Shown: positions 1 through 5,722, counted from the stretch's first letter. The stretch: 6,103 bases of DNA from an uncultured Clostridia bacterium (GCA_947629275.1 CANRDG010000109.1:1-6103); one strand, 5' to 3'. Notes: a model not told the origin generated them from the sequence alone. Made by a program: numbers and translations.

Positions 1-434
1 CTGCTGCCCGAGTATTCTTCAAATTTTGCTTGTTTGCTTTGCTGCGCTTTCGGGCGGTCGTAAGTCTTGGTATCAATAACCGGTGTTCCCTGCCCTTTTT
101 GTTCTTTCGGTTCGCCCTGCGGTTTTTGAGTACTCTGCGGCTCGGGCTGAGAATTTATCGCGCTTAGTATCTCAGCCGCCTTAGTCTGCTCGGCAGCTTT
201 GGGTCTCTGCCCCGCAATGTCAGCTTCGGGCGCAGCAAATCTTTGCTCCGAAAGAGGCGTGCGCGGCGCTTGCGCTTCATGAACTTCCTGCTGCGTTTCA
301 CTGACCTGCGCTTCTTTGCTTTCGGTATGTTCTGTATTTCCGTTATTGCCGTTCGCCTGCTTTAAACGCTCCGCACGCTTTTGCATGGCTTCGGCAATTA
401 TATCGTTTATATCTTTTTCTTTATTGTCCGACAT
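1..434 (-). CDS. Partial protein of unknown function with a disordered, Gln/Glu/Lys/Ala/Pro-rich N-terminal region
   Basis: I do not recognise this protein. The frame read leftward from the ATG at 434-432 stays open for 144 codons to the window edge, so the C-terminus is missing. The start is supported by AAGGAG (446-441) six bases upstream and by a near-consensus promoter further upstream. The visible part begins MSDNKEKDINDIIAEAMQKR. Residues 1-27 look helical and charged. Residues 28-140 are low-complexity, rich in Q, E, K, A and P, with no Cys or Trp, no signal peptide and no membrane segment. This suggests a cytoplasmic disordered leader in front of a domain that lies outside the window. 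Such leaders occur in clostridial proteins whose later part is a membrane or envelope domain, but nothing here shows which. It is transcribed divergently from the nucleotidyltransferase. I am confident that it is coding; the function is unknown. Confidence 0.8.
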   Translation of the reverse strand, partial: MSDNKEKDINDIIAEAMQKRAERLKQANGNNGNTEHTESKEAQVSETQQEVHEAQAPRTPLSEQRFAAPEADIAGQRPKAAEQTKAAEILSAINSQPEPQSTQKPQGEPKEQKGQGTPVIDTKTYDRPKAQQSKQAKFEEYSGS

Positions 435-440
435 AATACT

Positions 441-446
441 CTCCTT
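441..446 (-). promoter_or_regulatory. Ribosome binding site of the leftward gene
   Basis: CTCCTT on the plus strand reads AAGGAG on the minus strand, six bases before the ATG at 434. It fixes the start of the partial leftward gene. Confidence 0.8.
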
Positions 447-479
447 ACTTTCACATATTGTTACAGTTGTCTAAAAAAC

Positions 480-508
480 AGTATAACACATTACGGGGCG
501 AATGTCAA
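480..508 (-). promoter_or_regulatory. Sigma-A type promoter for the leftward gene
   Basis: On the minus strand, TTGACA (508-503) is followed after exactly 17 bases by TATACT (485-480). The -35 is perfect and the -10 has one mismatch to TATAAT. A transcript would start near 473 and carry a leader of about 40 bases before the ATG at 434. The -35 lies only 8 bp from the -35 of the rightward promoter. Confidence 0.75.
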
Positions 509-516
509 ATATTTTG

Positions 517-545
517 TTGACACGGAGAAAAATATATATTATAAT
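517..545 (+). promoter_or_regulatory. Perfect-consensus sigma-A promoter for the rightward operon
   Basis: TTGACA (517-522), a 17-base spacer, then TATAAT (540-545): both hexamers and the spacing match the housekeeping consensus exactly. The spacer is A/T-rich. Transcription would start near 552, giving a leader of about 64 bases before the ATG at 616. It most likely drives the nucleotidyltransferase gene and, by read-through, mnmE-mnmG-rsmG. Confidence 0.8.
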
Positions 546-558
546 GTATGTAGTATTT

Positions 559-588
559 TTGATATTATCACGAATAATTTGCTATAAT
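559..588 (+). promoter_or_regulatory. Second, tandem rightward promoter with extended -10
   Basis: TTGATA (559-564), an 18-base spacer and TATAAT (583-588) preceded by TG one base upstream (TGCTATAAT, 580-588), which is an extended -10 element. Transcription would start near 595, leaving about 20 bases of leader, just enough to hold the GGAGGA Shine-Dalgarno at 605-610. In AT-rich DNA a chance match is possible, so this is less certain than the upstream promoter. Confidence 0.5.
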
Positions 589-615
589 ATTTAACAAAAT
601 GAACGGAGGATAACT

Positions 616-1515
616 ATGTCACAAAAGAAAATAACGCTCGTCATAATGGCGGCAGGAATGGGTTCGCGCTTCGGCAAGGGCATAAAGCAGCTCGCAAATG
701 TAGGTCCCAACAACGAGATAATAATGGATTACTCGATATACGACGCTGTAAAAGCAGGCGTGGGCAAGGTAGTGTTCATTATAAGAAAGGACTTTGAGGA
801 GCAGTTCAGAGAAAGCATAGGGGACAGGATCTCGAAAATAGTTGAGACCGAATATGTTTACCAGCATACCGATATGCTTCCCGACGGCTACAGCGCACCC
901 GAAAGAACCAAGCCTTGGGGCACGGGACACGCGATACTTTGCTGCAGGGGCGTTGTTAAAGAGCCTTTCATTATTATAAATGCCGACGACTTTTACGGCA
1001 GACAGGCGTTTTACAGCCTTGTTGATTTCCTGCGCGAAAATGACGACCCGAAAACCTTGGGCATGGCGGGTTTTATACTGAAAAACACGCTTTCCGACAA
1101 CGGCACCGTAACAAGGGGCGTTTGCGGCGTTGACAGCGAAAATTGCCTGAGCAGCATTAAAGAGACCTTTGAAATACGCCGCTGCGATGACGGCAAGGTG
1201 CGCTCTCTGAAAACGAACGAGGAGATAGACGAAAACAGCTATGTTTCGATGAATATGTGGGCTTGCACACCCGAATTTATTGATGCTCTGGAAGACCGTT
1301 TCAAAACGTTTCTTAAAGATAATATAAACAATCTGAAGGCCGAATTTCTTCTGCCGATAATAATTGAGGAAATGCTGGGCAACGGCGAGTGCAAAGTTAA
1401 AGTTTTTGAAACAAACGACAAGTGGTTCGGCGTAACTTATGCCGAAGATACGCAGCTTTTCAGAGATTGCATAAGAGAACTTATCAAGGCAGGGGAGTAC
1501 CCCGAAAAACTTTGA
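616..1515 (+). CDS. Sugar-phosphate-type nucleotidyltransferase (NTP_transferase fold)
   Basis: This 299-residue cytoplasmic enzyme probably transfers a nucleotidyl group from an NTP to a sugar phosphate or a similar phosphorylated substrate; the substrate cannot be read from the sequence. The N-terminal loop MAAGMGSRFGK (11-21), followed by K24-Q25-L26, is the nucleotide-binding signature of the family. WGTGHA (101-106) and NADDFYG (122-128) supply the base/sugar-contact and metal-binding segments, with Asp124/Asp125 as candidate metal ligands. SMNMW (211-215), NLKAEFLLP (239-247) and KWFGVTYAED (269-278) match a conserved uncharacterised group in Clostridia and Bacteroidetes that I recall from memory. 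GGAGGA at 605-610 lies five bases before the ATG. It has two upstream promoters and lies 65 bp before mnmE, so co-transcription is likely. It is not a usual neighbour of mnmE. A GalU- or MurU-like role is possible but unproven. Confidence 0.88.
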   Translation: MSQKKITLVIMAAGMGSRFGKGIKQLANVGPNNEIIMDYSIYDAVKAGVGKVVFIIRKDFEEQFRESIGDRISKIVETEYVYQHTDMLPDGYSAPERTKPWGTGHAILCCRGVVKEPFIIINADDFYGRQAFYSLVDFLRENDDPKTLGMAGFILKNTLSDNGTVTRGVCGVDSENCLSSIKETFEIRRCDDGKVRSLKTNEEIDENSYVSMNMWACTPEFIDALEDRFKTFLKDNINNLKAEFLLPIIIEEMLGNGECKVKVFETNDKWFGVTYAEDTQLFRDCIRELIKAGEYPEKL

Positions 1516-1535
1516 GCGTAAAATATAAATGTGGT

Positions 1536-1562
1536 TCGCCGTCGCTTATTTTGCGGCGGCGA
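1536..1562 (+). other. GC-rich stem-loop just upstream of the mnmE ribosome binding site
   Basis: A 10-bp stem pairs 1536-1545 (TCGCCGTCGC) with 1553-1562 (GCGGCGGCGA), with one G-T wobble, around a 7-base loop TTATTTT. Only three T residues follow (1563-1565), so it is at best a weak intrinsic terminator. It ends four bases before the AAAGGGG Shine-Dalgarno of mnmE and may act as a partial attenuator, a transcript-end stabiliser or an insulator between the two genes. Confidence 0.55.
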
Positions 1563-1566
1563 TTTC

Positions 1567-1573
1567 AAAGGGG
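1567..1573 (+). promoter_or_regulatory. Ribosome binding site deciding the TTG start of mnmE
   Basis: AAAGGGG lies seven bases before TTG 1581-1583. No ATG or GTG in the frame lies near it, so this site and the conserved N-terminus together select the TTG. Confidence 0.75.
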
Positions 1574-1580
1574 CGATATT

Positions 1581-2951
1581 TTGAACGAGATAAACGATAC
1601 AGTATGCGCCGTTTCAACTCCGCCTGCGGCAGGGGGCATTTCGGTAATTCGCATAAGCGGCGAAAAGGCGATCGAAATTGCGGCGGCGATCTTTTGTCCG
1701 TTCGGCGGCGAAAAAGTAACTGACATGAAAGGTCACACCTGCGTTTACGGCAAGGTGGTGTATGGCGGCGAGCGGCTTGACGATGCACTTCTTACCGTGT
1801 TCCGCGCGCCGAAAAGCTACACCGGCGAAAACGTTGCGGAGATCTCATGCCACGGCGGCGTGTACCTTTCAAGGCGCGTACTGCGTGCCTGCATTGAAAG
1901 CGGTGCAAGACCTGCCGAAGCAGGGGAGTTTACCAAGCGCGCTTTTCTGAACGGCAAAATGTCGCTGACGCAGGCAGAGTCGGTCATGGAACTCATATCT
2001 GCAAGCGGTGACAGCGCTCTGCGCAGCGCCAACGGCGTAAAAGAAGGCAGGCTTTTCAGGCAGATAAACAAGGCGTGCCAAAAGCTTCTCAGCCTGCTTG
2101 CCGACCTAGCGGCGTGGAACGACTACCCCGACGAGGATATTCCTGCTGTGGAGCAGGGCAGCATGGAAATTGCGCTCGATGATGTTTCTTTTGCGCTGGA
2201 GGGAATTTTGAAAAACTACGACAGCGGCAGGATATTCAGAAACGGCTGCGATACCGCGATAGTTGGCAAGCCGAATGTAGGCAAGTCAACTCTGATGAAT
2301 ATGCTGCTGGGCTACAGGCGGTCGATCGTTACCGACATTGCAGGCACAACGCGCGACGTCATTGAAGAAAGCGCGGAAGTCGGCGGCGTTTTGCTGCGCC
2401 TTAGCGACACGGCAGGCATTCACACCGCAGGCGATGAAGTCGAGAGCGTTGGCGTTGACCTCGCGCAGGGAAAGCTGGAAAGCTGCGAGCTGGCTCTTGG
2501 AGTGTTTGATTCTTCTCAGCCGCTTGACGGCGACGACAGGCAGATAATTGAAAGTCTGCGCGGCAAAAACTGCATTATCATTCTTAATAAAACAGACCTC
2601 GGCGTGAATGTTGACAAGAGCGAATTTGCCGATTTTCCGCTGGTAGTTGAGGTATCTGCAAAGAACGAAAGCGGCATGGAAGACCTGGAAAGCGCTGTGG
2701 TGAAAGCCCTTGGTCTGCGTGAGTTTGACCCACAAAACGCGCTGTTTGCAAACGAGCGGCAGAAGGCGTGCGCGCAGGAAGCTTTGAAGTATACGCAAAC
2801 GGCGAGGGCAGCTTTAGCAGGCGGTGAAACGCTAGATGCGGTGACTATCTTGATAGATAAAGCCGCCGACTGCCTTATGGAACTTACCGGCGAGAAGGTA
2901 ACAGACGCGGTGGTAGAGCAGGTGTTTCAACGTTTTTGTGTTGGAAAATAA
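1581..2951 (+). CDS. mnmE: tRNA modification GTPase MnmE (TrmE), TTG start
   Basis: MnmE works with MnmG to add aminomethyl-type groups to C5 of wobble uridine-34 in tRNAs, using a folate-bound one-carbon unit and K+-stimulated GTP hydrolysis. The 456-residue product has the folate-binding N-terminal domain (DTVCAVSTPPAAGGISVIRI, 6-25), then helices, with an inserted G domain: G1 GKPNVGKST (229-237), G2 GTTRD (255-259), G3 DTAG (276-279), G4 NKTD (336-339) and G5 SAK (359-361). It ends in FCVGK (452-456), carrying the invariant C-terminal cysteine. Length is typical. The frame is open upstream to an ATG at 1422, but that extension overlaps the previous gene and lacks family similarity. The TTG at 1581 has AAAGGGG (1567-1573) seven bases upstream and gives the expected LNEINDTVCA beginning. 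A parS-like site begins one base after the stop. Confidence 0.97.
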   Translation: MNEINDTVCAVSTPPAAGGISVIRISGEKAIEIAAAIFCPFGGEKVTDMKGHTCVYGKVVYGGERLDDALLTVFRAPKSYTGENVAEISCHGGVYLSRRVLRACIESGARPAEAGEFTKRAFLNGKMSLTQAESVMELISASGDSALRSANGVKEGRLFRQINKACQKLLSLLADLAAWNDYPDEDIPAVEQGSMEIALDDVSFALEGILKNYDSGRIFRNGCDTAIVGKPNVGKSTLMNMLLGYRRSIVTDIAGTTRDVIEESAEVGGVLLRLSDTAGIHTAGDEVESVGVDLAQGKLESCELALGVFDSSQPLDGDDRQIIESLRGKNCIIILNKTDLGVNVDKSEFADFPLVVEVSAKNESGMEDLESAVVKALGLREFDPQNALFANERQKACAQEALKYTQTARAALAGGETLDAVTILIDKAADCLMELTGEKVTDAVVEQVFQRFCVGK

Positions 2952-2952
2952 A

Positions 2953-2968
2953 TGTTCCACGTGGAACA
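2953..2968. promoter_or_regulatory. parS: parS site 1 (ParB/Spo0J binding), perfect palindrome
   Basis: TGTTCCACGTGGAACA is a perfect 16-bp palindrome. It matches the Firmicute ParB target TGTTNCACGTGAAACA at all defined positions but one (A to G in the right arm), and both half-sites equal the left half of the B. subtilis site as I remember it. It starts one base after the mnmE stop codon. Known role: ParB nucleates here, spreads, and recruits SMC for origin segregation. Confidence 0.88.
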
Positions 2969-2989
2969 GCCTAGGGCTTCGTGCTGCAA

Positions 2990-3005
2990 TGTTCCATGTG
3001 GAACA
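2990..3005. promoter_or_regulatory. parS: parS-like site 2, one central substitution
   Basis: TGTTCCATGTGGAACA differs from site 1 only by C to T in the central CACGTG. It begins 37 bp after the start of site 1, in the same mnmE-mnmG gap. The change breaks the symmetry of the core that ParB reads, so it may be a weaker or decayed ParB site. Confidence 0.65.
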
Positions 3006-3014
3006 ATTTAATAG

Positions 3015-3021
3015 AAAGGGG
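3015..3021 (+). promoter_or_regulatory. Ribosome binding site of mnmG
   Basis: AAAGGGG lies seven bases before ATG 3029. It favours this start over the in-frame GTG at 2981, whose extra 16 residues would be translated from parS-like site 2. Confidence 0.8.
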
Positions 3022-3028
3022 CAGAAAA

Positions 3029-4918
3029 ATGCCTTTTACCGATGAATTTGACATAGTGGTGGTAGGTGCAGGTCACGCAGGCTGCGAGGCTTCGCTGGCT
3101 GCCGCACGCCTTGGAATGAAGACTGCGCTGTTCACCATTTCACTTGATTGCGTGGCGAATATGCCCTGCAACCCCTCTATAGGCGGCACTGCAAAGGGAC
3201 ATTTGGTTCGCGAAATTGACGCTCTCGGCGGTGAAATGGGCAAGGCCGCTGATGCAACTTTTCTGCAAAGCCGTATGCTGAATTTAGGCAGAGGACCTGC
3301 GGTACACAGCCTCAGGGTGCAGTCTGACAGGGTGAAGTATCACGCATACATGAAAAGCGTTGTTGAGCAACAGGAAAATTTGTATCTAAAGCAGGGCGAA
3401 GTAACGGCTGTTACGTTTGAAAACGGCTGTGTTTCTGGCGTTATGACAAAACTTGGTACGTGCTACAGCGCAAAGGCGGTGATAATCGCGACAGGCACTT
3501 ATCTTAACGGCGTTGTACACGTCGGCGAGGTCTCATATGCGAGCGGCCCTGACAATGTTCTGCCTGCGACACGTCTTTCTGATTCGCTGACAGAGCAGGG
3601 GATAACCATACGCAGATTTAAGACCGGCACGCCTGCGAGGGTACACAAGCGTTCTATAGATTTTGAAAAGCTTGAGCGGCAGGACGGCGACGAAAAGATA
3701 ACGCCGTTTTCGTTCACGCATGACGAGGGCGAAAAGCTTGAAAACAAGGTGTGCTGCTATGTTGGCTACACGAACGAAGAGACCCACCGTGTTATTATGG
3801 AAAACATCGAAAGATCGCCGATATATTCGGGGCGTATACACGCGATAGGGCCGAGATACTGCCCCTCGATTGAGGACAAGATAATGCGCTTTCGTGACAG
3901 GGAGCGTCACCAACTGTTTATAGAGCCAATGGGGCTCGATACCGATGAATACTACTTGCAGGGCATGAGCAGTTCTCTGCCGGAGGAAGTGCAGCTTGAA
4001 TTTCTGCACACGATAAAGGGGCTGGAACACGTTGAGATTATGCGCAACGCATACGCCATCGAATACGACTGCTGCGACCCGACAGAGCTTTTGCCGACGC
4101 TTGAATTTAAGAAAATTGGCGGACTTTTCGGGGCAGGGCAGTTTAACGGCACGAGCGGTTATGAAGAGGCGGCGGCGCAGGGGCTTATTGCAGGCATAAA
4201 CGCGGCTTTGAAGCTGAAAGGACGGCAGCAGCTTGTGCTTGACAGGGCGACTTCGTACATCGGCACGCTTATAGACGACCTGACGACAAAAGGCTGCTCA
4301 GACCCGTACAGAATGCTGACCTCGCGCAGTGAATACAGGCTGCTTTTGCGACAGGACAACGCGGATATGCGGCTCACGCAGACAGGGTATGATGTGGGTC
4401 TTGTTCCACGTGGAACATTTGAAAAATTCTTAGAGAAAAAGCGACTTGTGGAAGGCGAAGTCGAGCGCGTTAAAAAGGTTAATATTGCGCCGTCGCAGGG
4501 GTTGACGGAGTACTTGGAGTCGGTCGGCTCGGAGGGGATAACCACGGGCGCGAAGCTCTCGCAACTGCTAAAAAGGCCGCACGTAACATACGACGGCATA
4601 ATAAGGTTTGACGAAAGCCGCCCCGAGCTGCCCGACGCGGTGCGCGAACAGGTGGAGCTGCAAATAAAGTACGAGGGCTACATTGCCATACAGCAAGAGC
4701 AGGTAGACGCTATGCGACGACTGGAGGCGAAAAAACTGCCGCAGGGAATGGATTATTCGCTAGTGACGGGGCTTAGGCTGGAGGCAATAGAAAAGCTGAA
4801 CAAGATCCAACCGCTGTCGGTAGGTCAGGCAGGGCGCATTTCGGGCGTGAACCCTGCCGACGTGAACGTTTTGCTCGTCTGGCTGGAGCAGCACAGGCGC
4901 ACGCAGAAGGAGGACTAA
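3029..4918 (+). CDS. mnmG: tRNA uridine-5-carboxymethylaminomethyl modification enzyme MnmG (GidA)
   Basis: MnmG is the FAD- and NADH-dependent partner of MnmE in wobble-U34 tRNA modification in the cytoplasm. The 629-residue product has the usual family length. An N-terminal FAD-binding motif VVGAGHAGCEA (11-21) is followed by the two conserved cysteine segments MPCNPSIGG (Cys47) and GPRYCPSIEDK (Cys278). GQFNGTSGYEEAAAQG (370-385) and MLTSRSEYRLLLRQDNAD (429-446) are GidA signatures. The C-terminal helical part, with KYEGYI (547-552) and RISGVNPADVNVLLVWL (603-619), is the region that contacts MnmE and tRNA in characterised homologues. The ATG at 3029 is chosen for its AAAGGGG site and for the standard FDIVVVGAG beginning. 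An unusual VPRGT stretch (459-463) is encoded by a parS palindrome. The stop codon abuts the rsmG start codon, so the two genes are translationally coupled. Confidence 0.98.
   Translation: MPFTDEFDIVVVGAGHAGCEASLAAARLGMKTALFTISLDCVANMPCNPSIGGTAKGHLVREIDALGGEMGKAADATFLQSRMLNLGRGPAVHSLRVQSDRVKYHAYMKSVVEQQENLYLKQGEVTAVTFENGCVSGVMTKLGTCYSAKAVIIATGTYLNGVVHVGEVSYASGPDNVLPATRLSDSLTEQGITIRRFKTGTPARVHKRSIDFEKLERQDGDEKITPFSFTHDEGEKLENKVCCYVGYTNEETHRVIMENIERSPIYSGRIHAIGPRYCPSIEDKIMRFRDRERHQLFIEPMGLDTDEYYLQGMSSSLPEEVQLEFLHTIKGLEHVEIMRNAYAIEYDCCDPTELLPTLEFKKIGGLFGAGQFNGTSGYEEAAAQGLIAGINAALKLKGRQQLVLDRATSYIGTLIDDLTTKGCSDPYRMLTSRSEYRLLLRQDNADMRLTQTGYDVGLVPRGTFEKFLEKKRLVEGEVERVKKVNIAPSQGLTEYLESVGSEGITTGAKLSQLLKRPHVTYDGIIRFDESRPELPDAVREQVELQIKYEGYIAIQQEQVDAMRRLEAKKLPQGMDYSLVTGLRLEAIEKLNKIQPLSVGQAGRISGVNPADVNVLLVWLEQHRRTQKED
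4402..4417. promoter_or_regulatory. parS: parS site 3, perfect palindrome inside mnmG
   Basis: TGTTCCACGTGGAACA recurs, identical to site 1, within mnmG about 1.45 kb downstream. It is read in frame as the last base of the Leu458 codon followed by Val-Pro-Arg-Gly-Thr (459-463). An exact second copy of a 16-bp palindrome in a coding region is far beyond chance and indicates selection for ParB binding. Confidence 0.85.
4905..4913 (+). promoter_or_regulatory. Strong ribosome binding site of rsmG inside the end of mnmG
   Basis: AGAAGGAGG lies five bases before ATG 4919 and overlaps the last codons of mnmG. Together with the TAAATG stop-start junction it indicates coupled translation. Confidence 0.85.
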
Positions 4919-5629
4919 ATGGCTATAGATCTAATGCGGCTGGCAGGGCTTTTTGAGGACATAGGCATACAGCTTGACGAGGAGCAGGGGCAGCGTTTTT
5001 TATCCTACGCGCGGCTGCTTTTGGAATGGAACGAAAAAATAAACCTCACCGCGATAACGGACGGAGAGGGGATAGAGCAGAAGCATTTTCTTGACAGCGT
5101 GCTGCCGTTTACAAAGGTGCAGCTACCGCAGGGGTGCAGTGTGATAGACATCGGCACGGGGGCAGGGTTCCCGTCTTGCCCGATGAAGATAGTGCGCGGT
5201 GACATTAAACTTACGCTGCTCGACAGCCTGAACAAGCGGATAAATTTTCTTAAAACGCTGTCAGACGAGATAGGGCTGGAAGCGCAGTGTGTTCACGGTC
5301 GTGCGGAGGAACTTGCAAAGGGCGATATGCGCGAGGGGTACGACTGTGCTGTTGCGAGAGCAGTGGCAAGGCTTAACATATTATGCGAATATTGCCTGCC
5401 ATATGTAAAGGTAGGGGGAATGTTTGCGGCTTTGAAAGGTTCTTCTGGGGGAGAGGAGCTGGAAGAAGCAAAAAATGCCGTAAAAACGCTCGGCGGAGAG
5501 GTTGAGGACTTTGAAGAATACTGCCTGCCGTGCGGCGACAAACGAACGCTTATTGTGATAAGAAAGACAAAGCCCACCGACGCGCGCTATCCGCGAAACA
5601 AGGGGCAGATGATGAAGAAGCCGCTGTAG
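4919..5629 (+). CDS. rsmG: 16S rRNA (guanine-527-N7)-methyltransferase RsmG (GidB)
   Basis: RsmG uses S-adenosylmethionine to methylate N7 of G527 (E. coli numbering) in the 530 loop of 16S rRNA; loss of the homologous enzyme gives low-level streptomycin resistance in several bacteria. The 236-residue product has the family length. The N-terminal helical segment ends in WNEKINLTAI (37-46). HFLDS (56-60) precedes the SAM-binding motif I VIDIGTGAGFPS (75-86). LLDSLNKRINFL (100-111) matches the acidic motif II region, VARAVARL (145-152) is the conserved active-site segment, and YPRNKGQMMKKPL (224-236) is a variant of the basic YPRKPGTPxKKPL-like tail. The ATG directly follows the mnmG stop codon and has a strong Shine-Dalgarno. 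Cys87 after FPS is a slightly unusual residue in motif I. I see no convincing terminator downstream. Confidence 0.97.
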   Translation: MAIDLMRLAGLFEDIGIQLDEEQGQRFLSYARLLLEWNEKINLTAITDGEGIEQKHFLDSVLPFTKVQLPQGCSVIDIGTGAGFPSCPMKIVRGDIKLTLLDSLNKRINFLKTLSDEIGLEAQCVHGRAEELAKGDMREGYDCAVARAVARLNILCEYCLPYVKVGGMFAALKGSSGGEELEEAKNAVKTLGGEVEDFEEYCLPCGDKRTLIVIRKTKPTDARYPRNKGQMMKKPL

Positions 5630-5690
5630 GGCAATTAAACGGACAACTGTGGCAGGTCAAACGCGCTCCTGCGCAACAAATAAAATAAAG

Positions 5691-5715
5691 ACGGCTAAGG
5701 GAATGAAAAAGCCGT
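5691..5715 (+). other. Weak stem-loop before the acetyltransferase ribosome binding site
   Basis: ACGGCT (5691-5696) can pair with AGCCGT (5710-5715) around a 13-base loop. No T-tract follows, so it is not a terminator. It abuts the AGAGGGG Shine-Dalgarno and encloses the tiny frame ATG AAA AAG CCG TAG (5703-5717). Any regulatory role is speculative. Confidence 0.25.
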
Positions 5716-5722
5716 AGAGGGG
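5716..5722 (+). promoter_or_regulatory. Ribosome binding site of the acetyltransferase gene
   Basis: AGAGGGG lies seven bases before ATG 5730 and supports that start. Confidence 0.75.

Noticed and set aside
381..587. 68-codon plus-strand frame across the divergent promoter region
   Set aside because: It overlaps the start of the leftward gene and both promoters, has no ribosome binding site, and its composition looks like translated AT-rich noncoding DNA.
1524..1529. Possible -10 (TATAAA) for a separate mnmE promoter
   Set aside because: The sequence about 17 bases upstream (CCCGAA) is not -35-like, and there is no extended -10.
1422..1580. N-terminal extension of the mnmE frame to an upstream ATG
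   Set aside because: It overlaps the end of the nucleotidyltransferase, crosses the hairpin, and adds 53 residues not expected in MnmE. The TTG at 1581 has a proper ribosome binding site and gives the conserved start.
2286..2798. 170-codon minus-strand frame antisense to mnmE
   Set aside because: It is a shadow of the mnmE G-domain coding frame; no ribosome binding site or recognisable protein features. The same holds for 3533-4030 and 4159-4599 minus inside mnmG.
2981..3028. GTG start adding 16 residues to MnmG
   Set aside because: No ribosome binding site precedes it, the added residues are translated from parS-like site 2, and the ATG at 3029 fits the family N-terminus.
4024..4034. Extra parS-like match (GGAACACGTT)
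   Set aside because: It shares only a fragment of the core, lacks both proper half-sites and is not palindromic over 16 bp. The TGTTCCCTGC near 83-92 fails for the same reason.
5630..5690. Transcription terminator after rsmG
   Set aside because: Only a 4-bp GCGC stem around TCCT is visible, with no T-tract, so I do not call a terminator.
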